Source: an uncultured Lachnospiraceae bacterium
Lineage (GTDB): Bacteria > Bacillota > Clostridia > Lachnospirales > Lachnospiraceae
Direction of reading: 5' to 3'
Assembly (NCBI GenBank): GCA_910578345.1
Contig: CAJTRA010000005.1
Coordinates: 1 to 64,000, forward strand
Length of the DNA: 64,000 bases
Made by a program: the position numbers and the translations under genes. Shown here one piece after another: positions 51,135-60,397 of the stretch (its first letter is position 1; each line of letters starts with the position of its first letter). The notes beneath the pieces were generated by a model. That model had not been told where the DNA came from. It did not search any database and saw only the letters and a program-made list of their open reading frames with translations.

Positions 51135-52475
51135 ATGAACAGGAAGAACGATTTGACGCAGGGAAGTGTTGGGAAGAACTTGATTATGTTTGCCATGCCG
51201 TATTTATTGTTCAGTTTTATGCAGACATTCTATGGGATGGCAGATCTGTTTGTAGTGGGACTGTATAATGGTTCGGAAACGACTACAGCGGTATCGATCG
51301 GCAGTCAGGTGATGCATATGTTGACCGTTATCATCATCGGTTTTGTCCTGGGGACCACAGTACATATCGGACAGTGCATAGGGGCAAAAGACGGAAAGAA
51401 AGCGTCCGGGACGGCAGGAACGTCCGCTGTTTTTTTTGCCGTGTTTGCGGTGGGATTGACGGCAGTGCTGATTCTGTGTACGGGTCCGATTGTCCATGTT
51501 ATGTTAACTCCTGAGGAGGCGGTGGCAGAGACCAGGACCTATCTGGCAATCTGTTTCGCGGGCATTCCATTGATCGTGGCCTACAATGTGATCAGCGGTA
51601 TTTTCCGTGGGTCAGGTGATTCCAGAAGACCCATGTATTTCGTGGCGGCGGCCTGTGTGACCAATATTGCCTTGGACTTTGTGTTTATCGGGGGCTGCGG
51701 TTTGGGAGCTGCGGGAGCCGCCCTTGGCACAGTATGCGGACAGGCGGTCAGCGTGGCGGCGGCTTTGGCAGCGATACGCAGGCAGGATCTGGGATTTGTA
51801 GTCAGAAGAGAAGATTTCCGGATAGAGCGGGAAATCGTCTCTAAGATTCTCAAGGTGGGAACGCCTGTCGCCATGCAGGACGGACTGATCCAGATTGCGT
51901 TTATCCTGATCACGGTGATCGCCAACAGCCGCGGTCTGATTGCCTCGGCGGCAGTTGGGATCGTGGAGAAACTGATCGGTTTTCTGTTTCTTGTACCATC
52001 GGCATTTCTGTCTGCCATTTCTACAATTACAGCGCAGAATATGGGAGCAGACAAGCCGGAGAGGGCAAGGAGAGCGCTGTATTACAGTCTTTTGATCACG
52101 GTGTGCTGGGGGCTTTTCTGCGCGCTGTACAACCAATTCCTGCCGCATACTTTGGTGGGACTTTTTACAAGAGATCAGGCGGTGTTACAGGCAGGATGCG
52201 ACTATTTGAGATCGTATGCCTTTGACTGTGTTTTTGCCGCAATACATTTCTGTTTCAGCGGCTATTTCTGCGGCGATCAGAAATCGATGGTCTCATTTAT
52301 CCATAATATCACAGCGATCATACTTGTGCGGATTCCCGGTGCATGGCTGGCCAGCAGATACTTCCCGGCATCCCTCTATCCGATGGGATGGGCGGCGCCG
52401 TTAGGGTCGTTATTGTCTGCGGTGATCTGTGTGGTTTTTTATCTGTATGACAGGAGGCGGGAGCGGAGAGTCTGA
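51135..52475 (+). CDS. MATE-family efflux transporter
   Basis: 446 residues, twelve membrane segments in two similar halves. LTQGSVGKNLIMFAMPYLLFSFMQTFYGMADLFVVG at the start and the second half from VGTPVAMQDGLIQIAF are typical of MATE/NorM-like exporters driven by Na+ or H+. Substrate not readable. Single gene before tRNA-Leu. Confidence 0.93.
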   Translation: MNRKNDLTQGSVGKNLIMFAMPYLLFSFMQTFYGMADLFVVGLYNGSETTTAVSIGSQVMHMLTVIIIGFVLGTTVHIGQCIGAKDGKKASGTAGTSAVFFAVFAVGLTAVLILCTGPIVHVMLTPEEAVAETRTYLAICFAGIPLIVAYNVISGIFRGSGDSRRPMYFVAAACVTNIALDFVFIGGCGLGAAGAALGTVCGQAVSVAAALAAIRRQDLGFVVRREDFRIEREIVSKILKVGTPVAMQDGLIQIAFILITVIANSRGLIASAAVGIVEKLIGFLFLVPSAFLSAISTITAQNMGADKPERARRALYYSLLITVCWGLFCALYNQFLPHTLVGLFTRDQAVLQAGCDYLRSYAFDCVFAAIHFCFSGYFCGDQKSMVSFIHNITAIILVRIPGAWLASRYFPASLYPMGWAAPLGSLLSAVICVVFYLYDRRRERRV

Positions 52476-52533
52476 CGAAAGGCAGAGCCTTTTGACCAGT
52501 ATTTTGGCTTTGTGTGAAATTTGAAAAAAGCAC

Positions 52534-52562
52534 TTGTCAATTTTCGGCAGTTATGCTATCAT
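52534..52562 (+). promoter_or_regulatory. Promoter of tRNA-Leu
   Basis: TTGTCA (52534-52539), 17-bp spacer, TATCAT (52557-52562), 20 bp before the tRNA. Confidence 0.7.
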
Positions 52563-52582
52563 AAGATTCGGTTGTGAAATGT

Positions 52583-52665
52583 GCCGGCGTGTCGGAATGG
52601 CAGACGAGGCAGACTCAAAATCTGTTGTGGGCAACCACGTATGGGTTCAAGTCCCATCGCCGGCA
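52583..52665 (+). tRNA. tRNA-Leu (CAA anticodon)
   Basis: 83 nt with a long variable arm, as in class II tRNAs. Acceptor GCCGGCG pairs with CGCCGGC, discriminator A. Anticodon stem GCAGA/TCTGT with loop CTCAAAA, anticodon CAA (reads UUG). T arm ATGGG-TTCAAGT-CCCAT. CCA not encoded. Confidence 0.95.
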
Positions 52666-52686
52666 GTATTTATATTGCAGCAGTAC

Positions 52687-52740
52687 AAGATGTAAAGTCT
52701 ACGAAACGATTAAGGCTTTACATCTTTTTGATTGCAAAAA
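52687..52740 (+). terminator. Terminator after tRNA-Leu
   Basis: AAGATGTAAAG (52687-52697) pairs with CTTTACATCTT (52726-52736), then TTTG. Confidence 0.8.
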
Positions 52741-52853
52741 AATCCCCCATTTCTTCTGTACATTACTGTAAAAATGTGATATATTTGTAAAGGATTGTTG
52801 AAAAAAGTAATATATTGTAACAATTACGAAATAAATGAGAAAAGGAAATACGG

Positions 52854-53984
52854 ATGAAAAATAAGAAATCAGGGACAGGGAAATGGATCAAAGGGGTAAC
52901 GGCTCTGTGCATGACGGCGGCGTTGCTGCTTGTGCCGGCAGAGCAGGCGCAGGCGATCGGAGCGGGAAGTTCTATCGCGAGAGGAATTGATGTGTCGAAG
53001 CACAATCTGGCGATCGACTGGAGCAAGGTGCCTTCTTCGGGGGTTAGCTTTGCTTTTGTTAAGGCAGGGAGCACAAATTCAGGAGTAGATCCTTATTTTG
53101 ATGTCAATATGCAAGGAGCCAGTGCGGCGGGACTCAGGACGGGTGTCTATCTGTATTCTTATGCGACGACGGTTGAGCAGGCGCAGAATGAGGCGGATCT
53201 TTTGATGCAGTGGATCGGCAACTATACGGTCAGCTATCCGGTAGTGTATGATATTGAAGATCCCTGTCATAAGAATATGTCCCAGGAACAGCTTCAGGCG
53301 CTGATTAACACGTTCTGTTCTACGGTGGAGGCGCATGGGTATTATCCGGTGGTGTATTCCAGCAAGAATATGTTCCAGAATAAGATCGGCAATATCAAAT
53401 ATGACAAGTGGGTGGCCCAGTATGCAGACGCGCTGCAGTATGAGGGTGCTTCTTTCTGGCAGAATACATCTCACGGCAGTGTGCCGGGAATTCCGACCAG
53501 GGTGGATATGAACTATCAGTTCAAGGACTATTCTTCAGTCATTATACCGAATGGGTTTGCGACTCGCGGAGAACAGCAGGTATTCTATGAGAATTACAGG
53601 ATGCAGCGGTCCCGCTGGGTGAATTGGGAAGACAGAAAGTATCATCTGGATGAGAACGGGTTTGTACAGAAGGGATGCTGGTTTGAGGATGAGACAGGCA
53701 GATATTTTCTGGCGACCAAGGACGGACATGCGCTCAGAGAAGATGTGACCATCGAGGGAGTTGACTATTATTTTGATGAGAATGCGGTGATGCAGAGGGG
53801 ATTGGTCGTGCGGCCGGATGGCAATACGTATTATCATGATGAGAATGGGGCGTTGCAGCGAAATGTGAATGTGACGGTTGACGGCGTGAACTATGCGGTG
53901 GACCAGAACGGAATCGCAACGGCAGCGCCTGCCGTAGAACCAGGCGGAGAGCCGGAGGCAGAGGAGGCTGCTCCTGCGCAGTAG
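52854..53984 (+). CDS. Secreted GH25 lysozyme with C-terminal wall-binding repeats
   Basis: 376 residues. Signal peptide to about residue 34 (ends AEQAQA). GH25 domain ~42-225 with GIDVSKHNLAIDWSKV, VSFAFVKAG and catalytic YDIED. Residues ~245-355 hold several ~20-residue repeats (YHLDENGFVQKGCWFED, YYFDENAVMQRGLVV, YYHDENGALQRNV, YAVDQNGIA) like choline-binding/glucan-binding modules. A Glu/Pro tail ends it. It cleaves peptidoglycan between MurNAc and GlcNAc outside the cell; a role in cell separation or autolysis is inferred. Confidence 0.92.
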   Translation: MKNKKSGTGKWIKGVTALCMTAALLLVPAEQAQAIGAGSSIARGIDVSKHNLAIDWSKVPSSGVSFAFVKAGSTNSGVDPYFDVNMQGASAAGLRTGVYLYSYATTVEQAQNEADLLMQWIGNYTVSYPVVYDIEDPCHKNMSQEQLQALINTFCSTVEAHGYYPVVYSSKNMFQNKIGNIKYDKWVAQYADALQYEGASFWQNTSHGSVPGIPTRVDMNYQFKDYSSVIIPNGFATRGEQQVFYENYRMQRSRWVNWEDRKYHLDENGFVQKGCWFEDETGRYFLATKDGHALREDVTIEGVDYYFDENAVMQRGLVVRPDGNTYYHDENGALQRNVNVTVDGVNYAVDQNGIATAAPAVEPGGEPEAEEAAPAQ

Positions 53985-54080
53985 GATAGAAGACGCGCAA
54001 ACATAATGATGGAGAAGGCTGGCAGGAGATCGTTCGGTAAGAAGCGGGACAGCCTGATCTGTGACGGCAAAAGAACAGGT

Positions 54081-54127
54081 CTGACGGAATATGTTATCCC
54101 TATAACATGATCCGCCAGGCTTTTTTT
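54081..54127 (+). terminator. Terminator after the lysozyme gene
   Basis: CGGAATATGTTAT pairs with ATAACATGATCCG (two mismatches), then CCAGGC and seven T. Confidence 0.8.
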
Positions 54128-54252
54128 CGGGTCATATACTTTTCAAAAGGTGTGCTTATGGTATATAATAAAACCTGTGTGAGCGCATAATAGAATCGGA
54201 TGGCAGCTTTGGGATCTGTCGGCATCTCTTTGTGGAAAGATGTGGTAAGCTT

Positions 54253-54576
54253 ATGGACTGTAAAGAAGTGGAGAAAAAAATACCTTCCTTTTTGCAGGAA
54301 GAACTGGGAGGCAGCAGCTTAGAAGAGTTCATGAAACATATAGAACATTGTCCGGAGTGTGAGGAAGAGCTGACGATTCAGCTTTTGGTCACGGAAGGAC
54401 TGGAACGTTTGGAGCAAGGCGGCAATTTTAATCTGCAGGATGAACTTTTGCTCAAACTGGAAGGCGCTGAACACTGCATCAGGGTACACAAATCGCTGCT
54501 CTATATTTTGTATTGTCTGGAGGCTGCGGTAGCGGCGGCCATTATCATAGCGTTATGTATTGTATTCCGATTTTGA
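54253..54576 (+). CDS. Small zinc-finger membrane protein (anti-sigma-factor-like)
   Basis: 107 residues from ATG 54253; an in-frame GTG at 54232 is an alternative. MDCKEVEKKIPSFLQEEL followed by HIEHCPECEEEL gives the H-x3-C-x2-C pattern of zf-HC2/anti-sigma domains, with one membrane segment at the end (SLLYILYCLEAAVAAAIIIALCIVF). Such proteins hold ECF sigma factors at the membrane. No sigma gene is adjacent; the only one in the window is at 41801-42310. A TATAAT at 54164-54169 could be its promoter. Confidence 0.75.
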   Translation: MDCKEVEKKIPSFLQEELGGSSLEEFMKHIEHCPECEEELTIQLLVTEGLERLEQGGNFNLQDELLLKLEGAEHCIRVHKSLLYILYCLEAAVAAAIIIALCIVFRF

Positions 54577-54666
54577 GCTTTCTGACAGGGAGGCGTCTTA
54601 TCCTGTCAGAAGCAATGGGAACAGATCGTCAATGCGGTCAGGCGGCACGGAAAGGTATGGATTGAT

Positions 54667-57354
54667 ATGAGTCAGAAACTTGTATTGCTGGATGGACATA
54701 GTATTTTGAACAGGGCTTTTTATGGGGTGCCGGACTTGTCGAACAGTCAGGGTCTTCATACGAATGCCATCTATGGGTTTCTCAATATTATGTTCAGGAT
54801 CGTGGAGGAAGAGAAGCCGGACTATCTGACAGTGGCTTTTGACGTACATGCGCCGACTTTTCGGCATGAATTGTATGCAGACTATAAAGGAACAAGAAAA
54901 CCGATGGCGCCGGAACTTAAGGAGCAGGTGCCTGTTACGAAGCAGATGCTGCAGGCCATGGGGATCTGTATTGTGGAAAAGGCCGGATTGGAGGCAGACG
55001 ATATTCTTGGCACAATCGCGAAGAGGGCGGAAAGAGAAGGCATGGAAGTGGTGCTTGTGTCAGGAGACAGGGATCTGTTACAGATCGCGACGGAGCGGAT
55101 CAAAGTCAGGATTCCTAAGACGAAGCACGGCAAGACAACCGTAGAGGACTATTATGCCAAAGATGTGGAAGAAGCTTACCAGGTCAATCCCATACAGTTT
55201 ATCGACGTCAAAGCGCTGATGGGGGATACGTCAGACAATATTCCCGGCGTACCGAAGGTGGGGGAGAAGACGGCGACGGAACTGATCACCCGTTTCGGTT
55301 CAGTGGAGGAGGTCTATGCACATGTGGATGAGATCAGTAAGAAATCGATCCGGGAGACATTGATCAAACATAAGGATCTGGCGGAGCTCAGCAAGGTGCT
55401 GGCGACGATCAATATAAACTGTGATCTTACCTATGATCTTGAGATGGCAAAAGTCGGGAATTTCTATACGCGAGAAGCTTATATGCTGTGCAGACAGTTG
55501 GAATTTAAGAATTGGCTTTCCCGGTTTGAGGAAGGCATGGTGTTGTCCAATGTCCAGCCGCAGTACTTCGTACAGTTGACAGAGCTTTCAGATGTGGAGG
55601 CGCTGTTTGCAGAGTGTATGGAGCTGTCGGAAGTCGGAATATCGGTTTTGGCGGATGGCACTGCTCTCTGGGACTGCGTGGGAGCAGCGATCGCAGTGCA
55701 TAAGGAAAAGATCTGCTTTGTTCCCTGCCAGGGATTGATCACCGCAGAGTATCTGCAGGACAAGATTTCCAGGATCAGTGACAGTGGATCCTGCAAGGTT
55801 GATACATTTGATGTCAAGAGGCACTACACGTATCTGGAACCAATGACGTATGAAAACAGGAAAGATGTCATGCGCCCTTATAGAGAGCAGTGGTATTTCG
55901 ATGTTTTGCTCGCTGCTTATTTGCTCAATCCGATTAAGAATGACTATGCGTATGATGATATTGCCAATGAGTATTTAGGGCTTACCATACCGGACAGGAA
56001 ACAGGTATGTGGTAAGGCTGACTATGCGAAGACTTATGAGGAAAAGCCGCAGGCGTTTATGGAGTATGCATGTTACAGCGCTTATGTATGCCTGATGGCG
56101 GCGCCTCTTTTGAAAGAGAAGCTGAAAGAGCAGGGTATGGATGCCTTAATGTATGAGATTGAGATGCCGCTGACCAGAGTATTGTATGAGATGGAGCAGT
56201 ACGGGGTTTTGGTCAAACCGGATGAACTGAGGGCATACGGGGAGGCGCTGACAGGCAGAATTACGGAGTTAGAGCAGGCCATATACCAAAAAGCAGGCTG
56301 TGAATTCAATGTTAATTCGCCCAAGCAGTTAGGAGAGATCCTCTTTGACAAAATGGGGATTCAGGGCGGAAAGAAAACCAAAACGGGATATTCCACAGCG
56401 GCCGATATCCTGGAGAAGCTCGCACCGGATCATCCGATCGTGTCAGATATCCTGGAATACAGAGGGCTGGCGAAATTAAAGTCAACTTACGCAGAAGGGT
56501 TGTTTACCTGTATCAGTGAGGATGGCAGGATTCATTCTACGTTCAACCAGACGATCACGGCGACCGGGCGGATCAGTTCTACGGAACCGAATCTGCAGAA
56601 TATTCCCATGCGGGTAGAGCTGGGCAGGAGAATCCGCAAGGTGTTTGTGCCGATGGAAGGATATGTGTTCGTAGATGCGGACTATTCCCAGATCGAACTG
56701 CGGATTTTAGCACATATGTCGGGGGATGAGCAGTTGATCGAAGCCTACAAGATGGATGAGGATATCCACCGCATTACGGCGTCCAAGGTATTTCATACTC
56801 CTTTTGAGGAGGTGACGGATCTGCAGAGACGCAACGCCAAGGCAGTGAATTTTGGCATTGTATATGGCATCAGCTCTTTTGGGTTAAGTCAGGATCTGAG
56901 TATTTCCATGGAGGAGGCGGCTGAATATATAGAGCAGTATTTCAAGACTTATCCGGGCGTGAAACAGTTCCTGGACAGAATGGTAGAAGAGGCGAGGAAA
57001 AAGGGCTATGTGACGACACTGTATGGGCGCAGAAGGCCAATCCCGGAACTGGCTTCCAGCAAATTCATGCAGCGTTCTTTCGGAGAGCGGGTGGCCATGA
57101 ATTCTCCGATCCAGGGAACGGCGGCAGATATTATGAAGATCGCCATGATACGAGTATGGGTGAGGCTGCATGAGGAGGGACTTCGATCCAGACTAATCTT
57201 ACAGGTGCATGATGAGCTTCTGATCGAGGCATGGAAAGAAGAAGAGGGACAGGTGCGGTGCATTCTGGAAGAAGAGATGCGTAAGGCGGCTGATCTGTCT
57301 GTGTCTCTGGAAGTCGGCATGAGCTCCGGAAATGACTGGTATGAGAGTAAATAA
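54667..57354 (+). CDS. polA: DNA polymerase I
   Basis: 895 residues. N-terminal 5'-3' exonuclease (LLDGHSILNRAFYG, LEADDILGT, MGDTSDNIPGVPKVGEKTA). A middle domain that lacks the D-x-E motif of the 3'-5' proofreading site, so it is probably inactive in proofreading. C-terminal polymerase with DYSQIELR at 672-679, RRNAKAVNFGIVYGISSFGL and HDE at 848-850. It acts in repair and Okazaki-fragment processing. First gene of the polA-coaE-ftsA-like run. Confidence 0.96.
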   Translation: MSQKLVLLDGHSILNRAFYGVPDLSNSQGLHTNAIYGFLNIMFRIVEEEKPDYLTVAFDVHAPTFRHELYADYKGTRKPMAPELKEQVPVTKQMLQAMGICIVEKAGLEADDILGTIAKRAEREGMEVVLVSGDRDLLQIATERIKVRIPKTKHGKTTVEDYYAKDVEEAYQVNPIQFIDVKALMGDTSDNIPGVPKVGEKTATELITRFGSVEEVYAHVDEISKKSIRETLIKHKDLAELSKVLATININCDLTYDLEMAKVGNFYTREAYMLCRQLEFKNWLSRFEEGMVLSNVQPQYFVQLTELSDVEALFAECMELSEVGISVLADGTALWDCVGAAIAVHKEKICFVPCQGLITAEYLQDKISRISDSGSCKVDTFDVKRHYTYLEPMTYENRKDVMRPYREQWYFDVLLAAYLLNPIKNDYAYDDIANEYLGLTIPDRKQVCGKADYAKTYEEKPQAFMEYACYSAYVCLMAAPLLKEKLKEQGMDALMYEIEMPLTRVLYEMEQYGVLVKPDELRAYGEALTGRITELEQAIYQKAGCEFNVNSPKQLGEILFDKMGIQGGKKTKTGYSTAADILEKLAPDHPIVSDILEYRGLAKLKSTYAEGLFTCISEDGRIHSTFNQTITATGRISSTEPNLQNIPMRVELGRRIRKVFVPMEGYVFVDADYSQIELRILAHMSGDEQLIEAYKMDEDIHRITASKVFHTPFEEVTDLQRRNAKAVNFGIVYGISSFGLSQDLSISMEEAAEYIEQYFKTYPGVKQFLDRMVEEARKKGYVTTLYGRRRPIPELASSKFMQRSFGERVAMNSPIQGTAADIMKIAMIRVWVRLHEEGLRSRLILQVHDELLIEAWKEEEGQVRCILEEEMRKAADLSVSLEVGMSSGNDWYESK

Positions 57355-57462
57355 TATTGTCATAGAGGTTTTAGCTGTTTGGATAGCCGCCGGGATGAGC
57401 AATCGTGACCGGCAGGGCGCAGGAGGAACCTCAGGGTACGGAGTGAGGAAGGATAGAGGATT

Positions 57463-58071
57463 ATGAAGGTGATCGGCATCACAGGCGGCGTAGGGGCTGG
57501 AAAGTCTCAGATACTGGAATATTTGGGAAAGAAAAAGGCATGTCGTGTTATCATGGCAGACCAGGTAGCCCATATGCTGGAGGAACCGGGCCAAGTATGC
57601 TATGAGCGGATCACGGACCTGTTGGGAGCGGACATTCTGGCGTCGGACGGCAGGATTGATAAGGGGAAGATGGCGGGCAGGATCTTTGGCGATCAGAATA
57701 TACTCGTGCAGATTAACGACATTGTACATCCTGCGGTAAAAGCATACTTGATAGATGAAATCGATAAGGAGCGGCGGGCAGGAGAGCTGCAGTATCTTTT
57801 TATCGAAGCCGCGCTTCTGATCGAGGATGGCTATGGACAGATCGTGGATGAGATGTGGTATGTCCATGCAGAGGAGAAGATCCGAAGAACGAGACTGAAG
57901 GAGAACAGACACTATTCCGATGCTAAGATTGATCAGATCATGCAGGGACAGTTGTCGGAGGAGATGTTTTACAGGCATTGTCCAGTGGTCATAGACAATA
58001 GCGGCACACTGGACAGTGCATACAGGCAAATAGAGGAGAAATTGGGGGAAGATCTGTGTCAGAAACAATGA
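57463..58071 (+). CDS. coaE: Dephospho-CoA kinase
   Basis: 202 residues. P-loop GGVGAGKS at 8-15, then VIMADQVAHMLEEPG and LIEDGYGQIVDEMWYVHAEEKIRRTRLKEN, the CoaE nucleotide and lid regions. Final step of CoA synthesis. AAGGATAGAGGATT precedes the ATG. Overlaps the next gene by 16 bp. Confidence 0.94.
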   Translation: MKVIGITGGVGAGKSQILEYLGKKKACRVIMADQVAHMLEEPGQVCYERITDLLGADILASDGRIDKGKMAGRIFGDQNILVQINDIVHPAVKAYLIDEIDKERRAGELQYLFIEAALLIEDGYGQIVDEMWYVHAEEKIRRTRLKENRHYSDAKIDQIMQGQLSEEMFYRHCPVVIDNSGTLDSAYRQIEEKLGEDLCQKQ

Positions 58072-60245
58072 AATTTCCAGGGAAATTAGTATTTGGACTG
58101 GATATCGGAACGAGGAGTATCGTCGGTACAGTCGGCTATCGTGTAGGAGAGAGATTCCACGTAGTCACGCAGAGTATCAGGGAGCATGGCACGAGGGCTA
58201 TGCTGGACGGGCAGATTCACGATATCTACAAAGTGGGCGTAACCATAGGAGAGGTCAAGGCAGAATTGGAACAGCGGATCGGCAGGACATTAAAGGATGT
58301 CTGTATTGCGGCTGCTGGCCGGGTGCTTCGTACCGTCACAGTCAGAGTGGATATGGATTTGGACGGCGACAGGGAAATTGCCGGAGAAGATATTTACGCG
58401 CTGGATTCCATGGGCGTGGAGAAAGCTTACAGTGAATTTCTGGATGGCAATTCTTCGGATATGAAATTTTTCTGTGTCGGTTATTCGATCGTCCGCTATT
58501 ATATGAACGGTTATACAATGGGAAATCTGGAGGGGCACAGGGCGAGAACGATTGGTGCGGATCTCATTGCGACCTTTCTGCCGGAAGACGTAGTAGATGG
58601 CTTGTATAAAGCGGTGGATCTGGCGGGACTGGATGTTGTGAATCTGACACTGGAGCCTATTGCGGCGATCCAGGTGGCGATACCGGAAATGTACCGTATG
58701 CTGAATATTGCGCTGGTGGATGTGGGCGCCGGCACCTCGGATATTTCCATTACGAAAGATGGCAGTATTATTGCGTATGGAATGATTCCGATTGCGGGCG
58801 ACAGTCTGACAGAAGTGATCGCGAGACACTGCCTGGTGGATTTCTCGACAGCGGAGAAGATCAAGCGCGATACGGGGATCAAGGAACAGATTGAGTATCA
58901 GGATATCATGGGCCTGTCGCAGACGATCAGTTCGTCGGAGATTGAAGAGGTGACGGCGGATATGATTGCTGATATGACGGGCAAGGTATCTGATAAGATT
59001 AAGGAATTAAACGGCGGCAAAGCGGTCAGCGCTGTCTTTGTCGTAGGGGGAGGCGGTATGCTGCCAGGCTATACGGCGGCGCTGGCGGAGCATCTTGGGA
59101 TACAGAAGGAAAGAGTTGCCGTGCGTGGCGAGGCAGTCATGCAGAACATAGAATTCCTGGAGGAGAATGCCAGGAAGGATTCTCTGATGGTTACGCCGAT
59201 TGGAATCTGCCTGAGTTTTTATGAACAGAGCAATAACTTTATTTTTGTCTATTTCAATGACCAGAGGATCAAGATCTATGACAACAATAAAGTTGCGGTA
59301 GTGGATGCCGCTATGCAGGCTGAGTTTGCCAACGACGGATTATTCCCAAAGCGGGGAAAAGAATTGAATTATACGGTCAATGGCAAGCCTCGCATTACCA
59401 GAGGCGCCCTTGGGGAGTCGGCGGTCATTACAGTCAATGGCAATGAAGCGGACATCCATACGCCGATCCATGCCAATGATCAGATCCGGGTGGTGGAATC
59501 CACAGCGGGTGAAGCAGCCCATCTGGATATCGGACAGCTCCCGGAATTCGGCGCAGTCATGCGGGTGGAAGTCAATGATACGCCGATCGAACTGCCTAAG
59601 TTCGCCAGTGTCAATGGGGTACTGCAGTCAGGCTATTACAGCATACAGGAGAACGACGCGATAGAGATCTTAAGCTACTATACGGTGCGCCAGGTAGCGG
59701 AGTTCATGGATGTGATCATTAATCAGGATATGAATATTTATGTGAATAATAAACTGGCGGATATGGACAGCAAAGTCTATGAGAATTTCTCGGTAGTCTG
59801 GACGATGGAGGAACTGCAGCTTTCCGATCGCGACAAGTACGAGAACGAGCTGGCAGAGTCTTTTGGCGAGCTGCCGGAAGATGATGGGACCTACCAGAAA
59901 ACAGAAGGTCCGGCAGAAGCGGTCAGTCAGACAGGAGCAGAAGAGGATGAGAGGATAGAAAGCTCCGAGAGTGAAGGAGAGCCTGGAGACGACGGGGAGA
60001 AAGAAGAACACCAGGCAGAGGAGGATCCGGAAGGACTCTCTGTTTATGTGGCAGTGAACGGAGAACAGATACATCTTACCGGGAAGACTTCTTATGTGTT
60101 CGTGGACGTTTTCGAGCATATTGATTTTGATCTTTCCAAGCCTCAGGGGAGCGGTATCGTGACAAGATTAAATGGCAGAGAGGCACAGTATATGGAAGAG
60201 ATCCGCAGCGGGGATACGATCGAGATCTATTGGAAGAAGACGTGA
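58056..60245 (+). CDS. FtsA-like ATPase with long repeated C-terminal region
   Basis: 729 residues, against ~420 for FtsA. The actin-like ATPase core (residues ~10-370) has GLDIGTRSIVGTVGY, LVDVGAGTSDISI and VVGGGGMLPGYTAALAEHLGI. After it come three VNG-type segments: LNYTVNGKPRITRG...ITVNGNEADIHTPIHANDQIRVVES; FASVNGVLQSGYYSIQENDAIEIL...IYVNNKLADM; and, after an acidic linker at ~605-665, VYVAVNGEQIHLTGKTSYVFVDVFEHI...NGREAQYMEEIRSGDTIEIYWKK. These look like repeated beta-rich (possibly beta-grasp) units. Related genes follow coaE in other Lachnospiraceae, as far as I recall. No membrane-targeting helix is at the end. A role in division or envelope assembly is inferred only from the ATPase. 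Confidence 0.82.
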   Translation: MSETMKFPGKLVFGLDIGTRSIVGTVGYRVGERFHVVTQSIREHGTRAMLDGQIHDIYKVGVTIGEVKAELEQRIGRTLKDVCIAAAGRVLRTVTVRVDMDLDGDREIAGEDIYALDSMGVEKAYSEFLDGNSSDMKFFCVGYSIVRYYMNGYTMGNLEGHRARTIGADLIATFLPEDVVDGLYKAVDLAGLDVVNLTLEPIAAIQVAIPEMYRMLNIALVDVGAGTSDISITKDGSIIAYGMIPIAGDSLTEVIARHCLVDFSTAEKIKRDTGIKEQIEYQDIMGLSQTISSSEIEEVTADMIADMTGKVSDKIKELNGGKAVSAVFVVGGGGMLPGYTAALAEHLGIQKERVAVRGEAVMQNIEFLEENARKDSLMVTPIGICLSFYEQSNNFIFVYFNDQRIKIYDNNKVAVVDAAMQAEFANDGLFPKRGKELNYTVNGKPRITRGALGESAVITVNGNEADIHTPIHANDQIRVVESTAGEAAHLDIGQLPEFGAVMRVEVNDTPIELPKFASVNGVLQSGYYSIQENDAIEILSYYTVRQVAEFMDVIINQDMNIYVNNKLADMDSKVYENFSVVWTMEELQLSDRDKYENELAESFGELPEDDGTYQKTEGPAEAVSQTGAEEDERIESSESEGEPGDDGEKEEHQAEEDPEGLSVYVAVNGEQIHLTGKTSYVFVDVFEHIDFDLSKPQGSGIVTRLNGREAQYMEEIRSGDTIEIYWKKT

Positions 60246-60256
60246 AGAAGACATGA

Positions 60257-60297
60257 AGTTATCCTAAGGCAGCAAAGCACGCAGCCTAAGGATAACT
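60257..60297 (+). terminator. Perfect 14-bp hairpin after the FtsA-like gene
   Basis: AGTTATCCTAAGGC (60257-60270) pairs perfectly with GCCTAAGGATAACT (60284-60297). No T-run follows, so it may stabilise or process mRNA instead of terminating. Confidence 0.55.
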
Positions 60298-60314
60298 AAG
60301 TCATGTCTGGGAGA

Positions 60315-60376
60315 ATGCGAGGAGCATGCATTCTCCGTGAATGGCCTGTAGGTATGCGAGGAGCGTGCATTTTCCG
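60315..60376 (+). repeat. Two 23-bp direct repeats 39 bp apart
   Basis: Units at 60315-60337 and 60354-60376 (ATGCGAGGAGCATGCATTCT... and ATGCGAGGAGCGTGCATTTT...) share 21 of 23 bases, just upstream of the metallo-hydrolase gene. Confidence 0.6.
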
Positions 60377-60397
60377 GGGAATATATAAGAGGACGAT

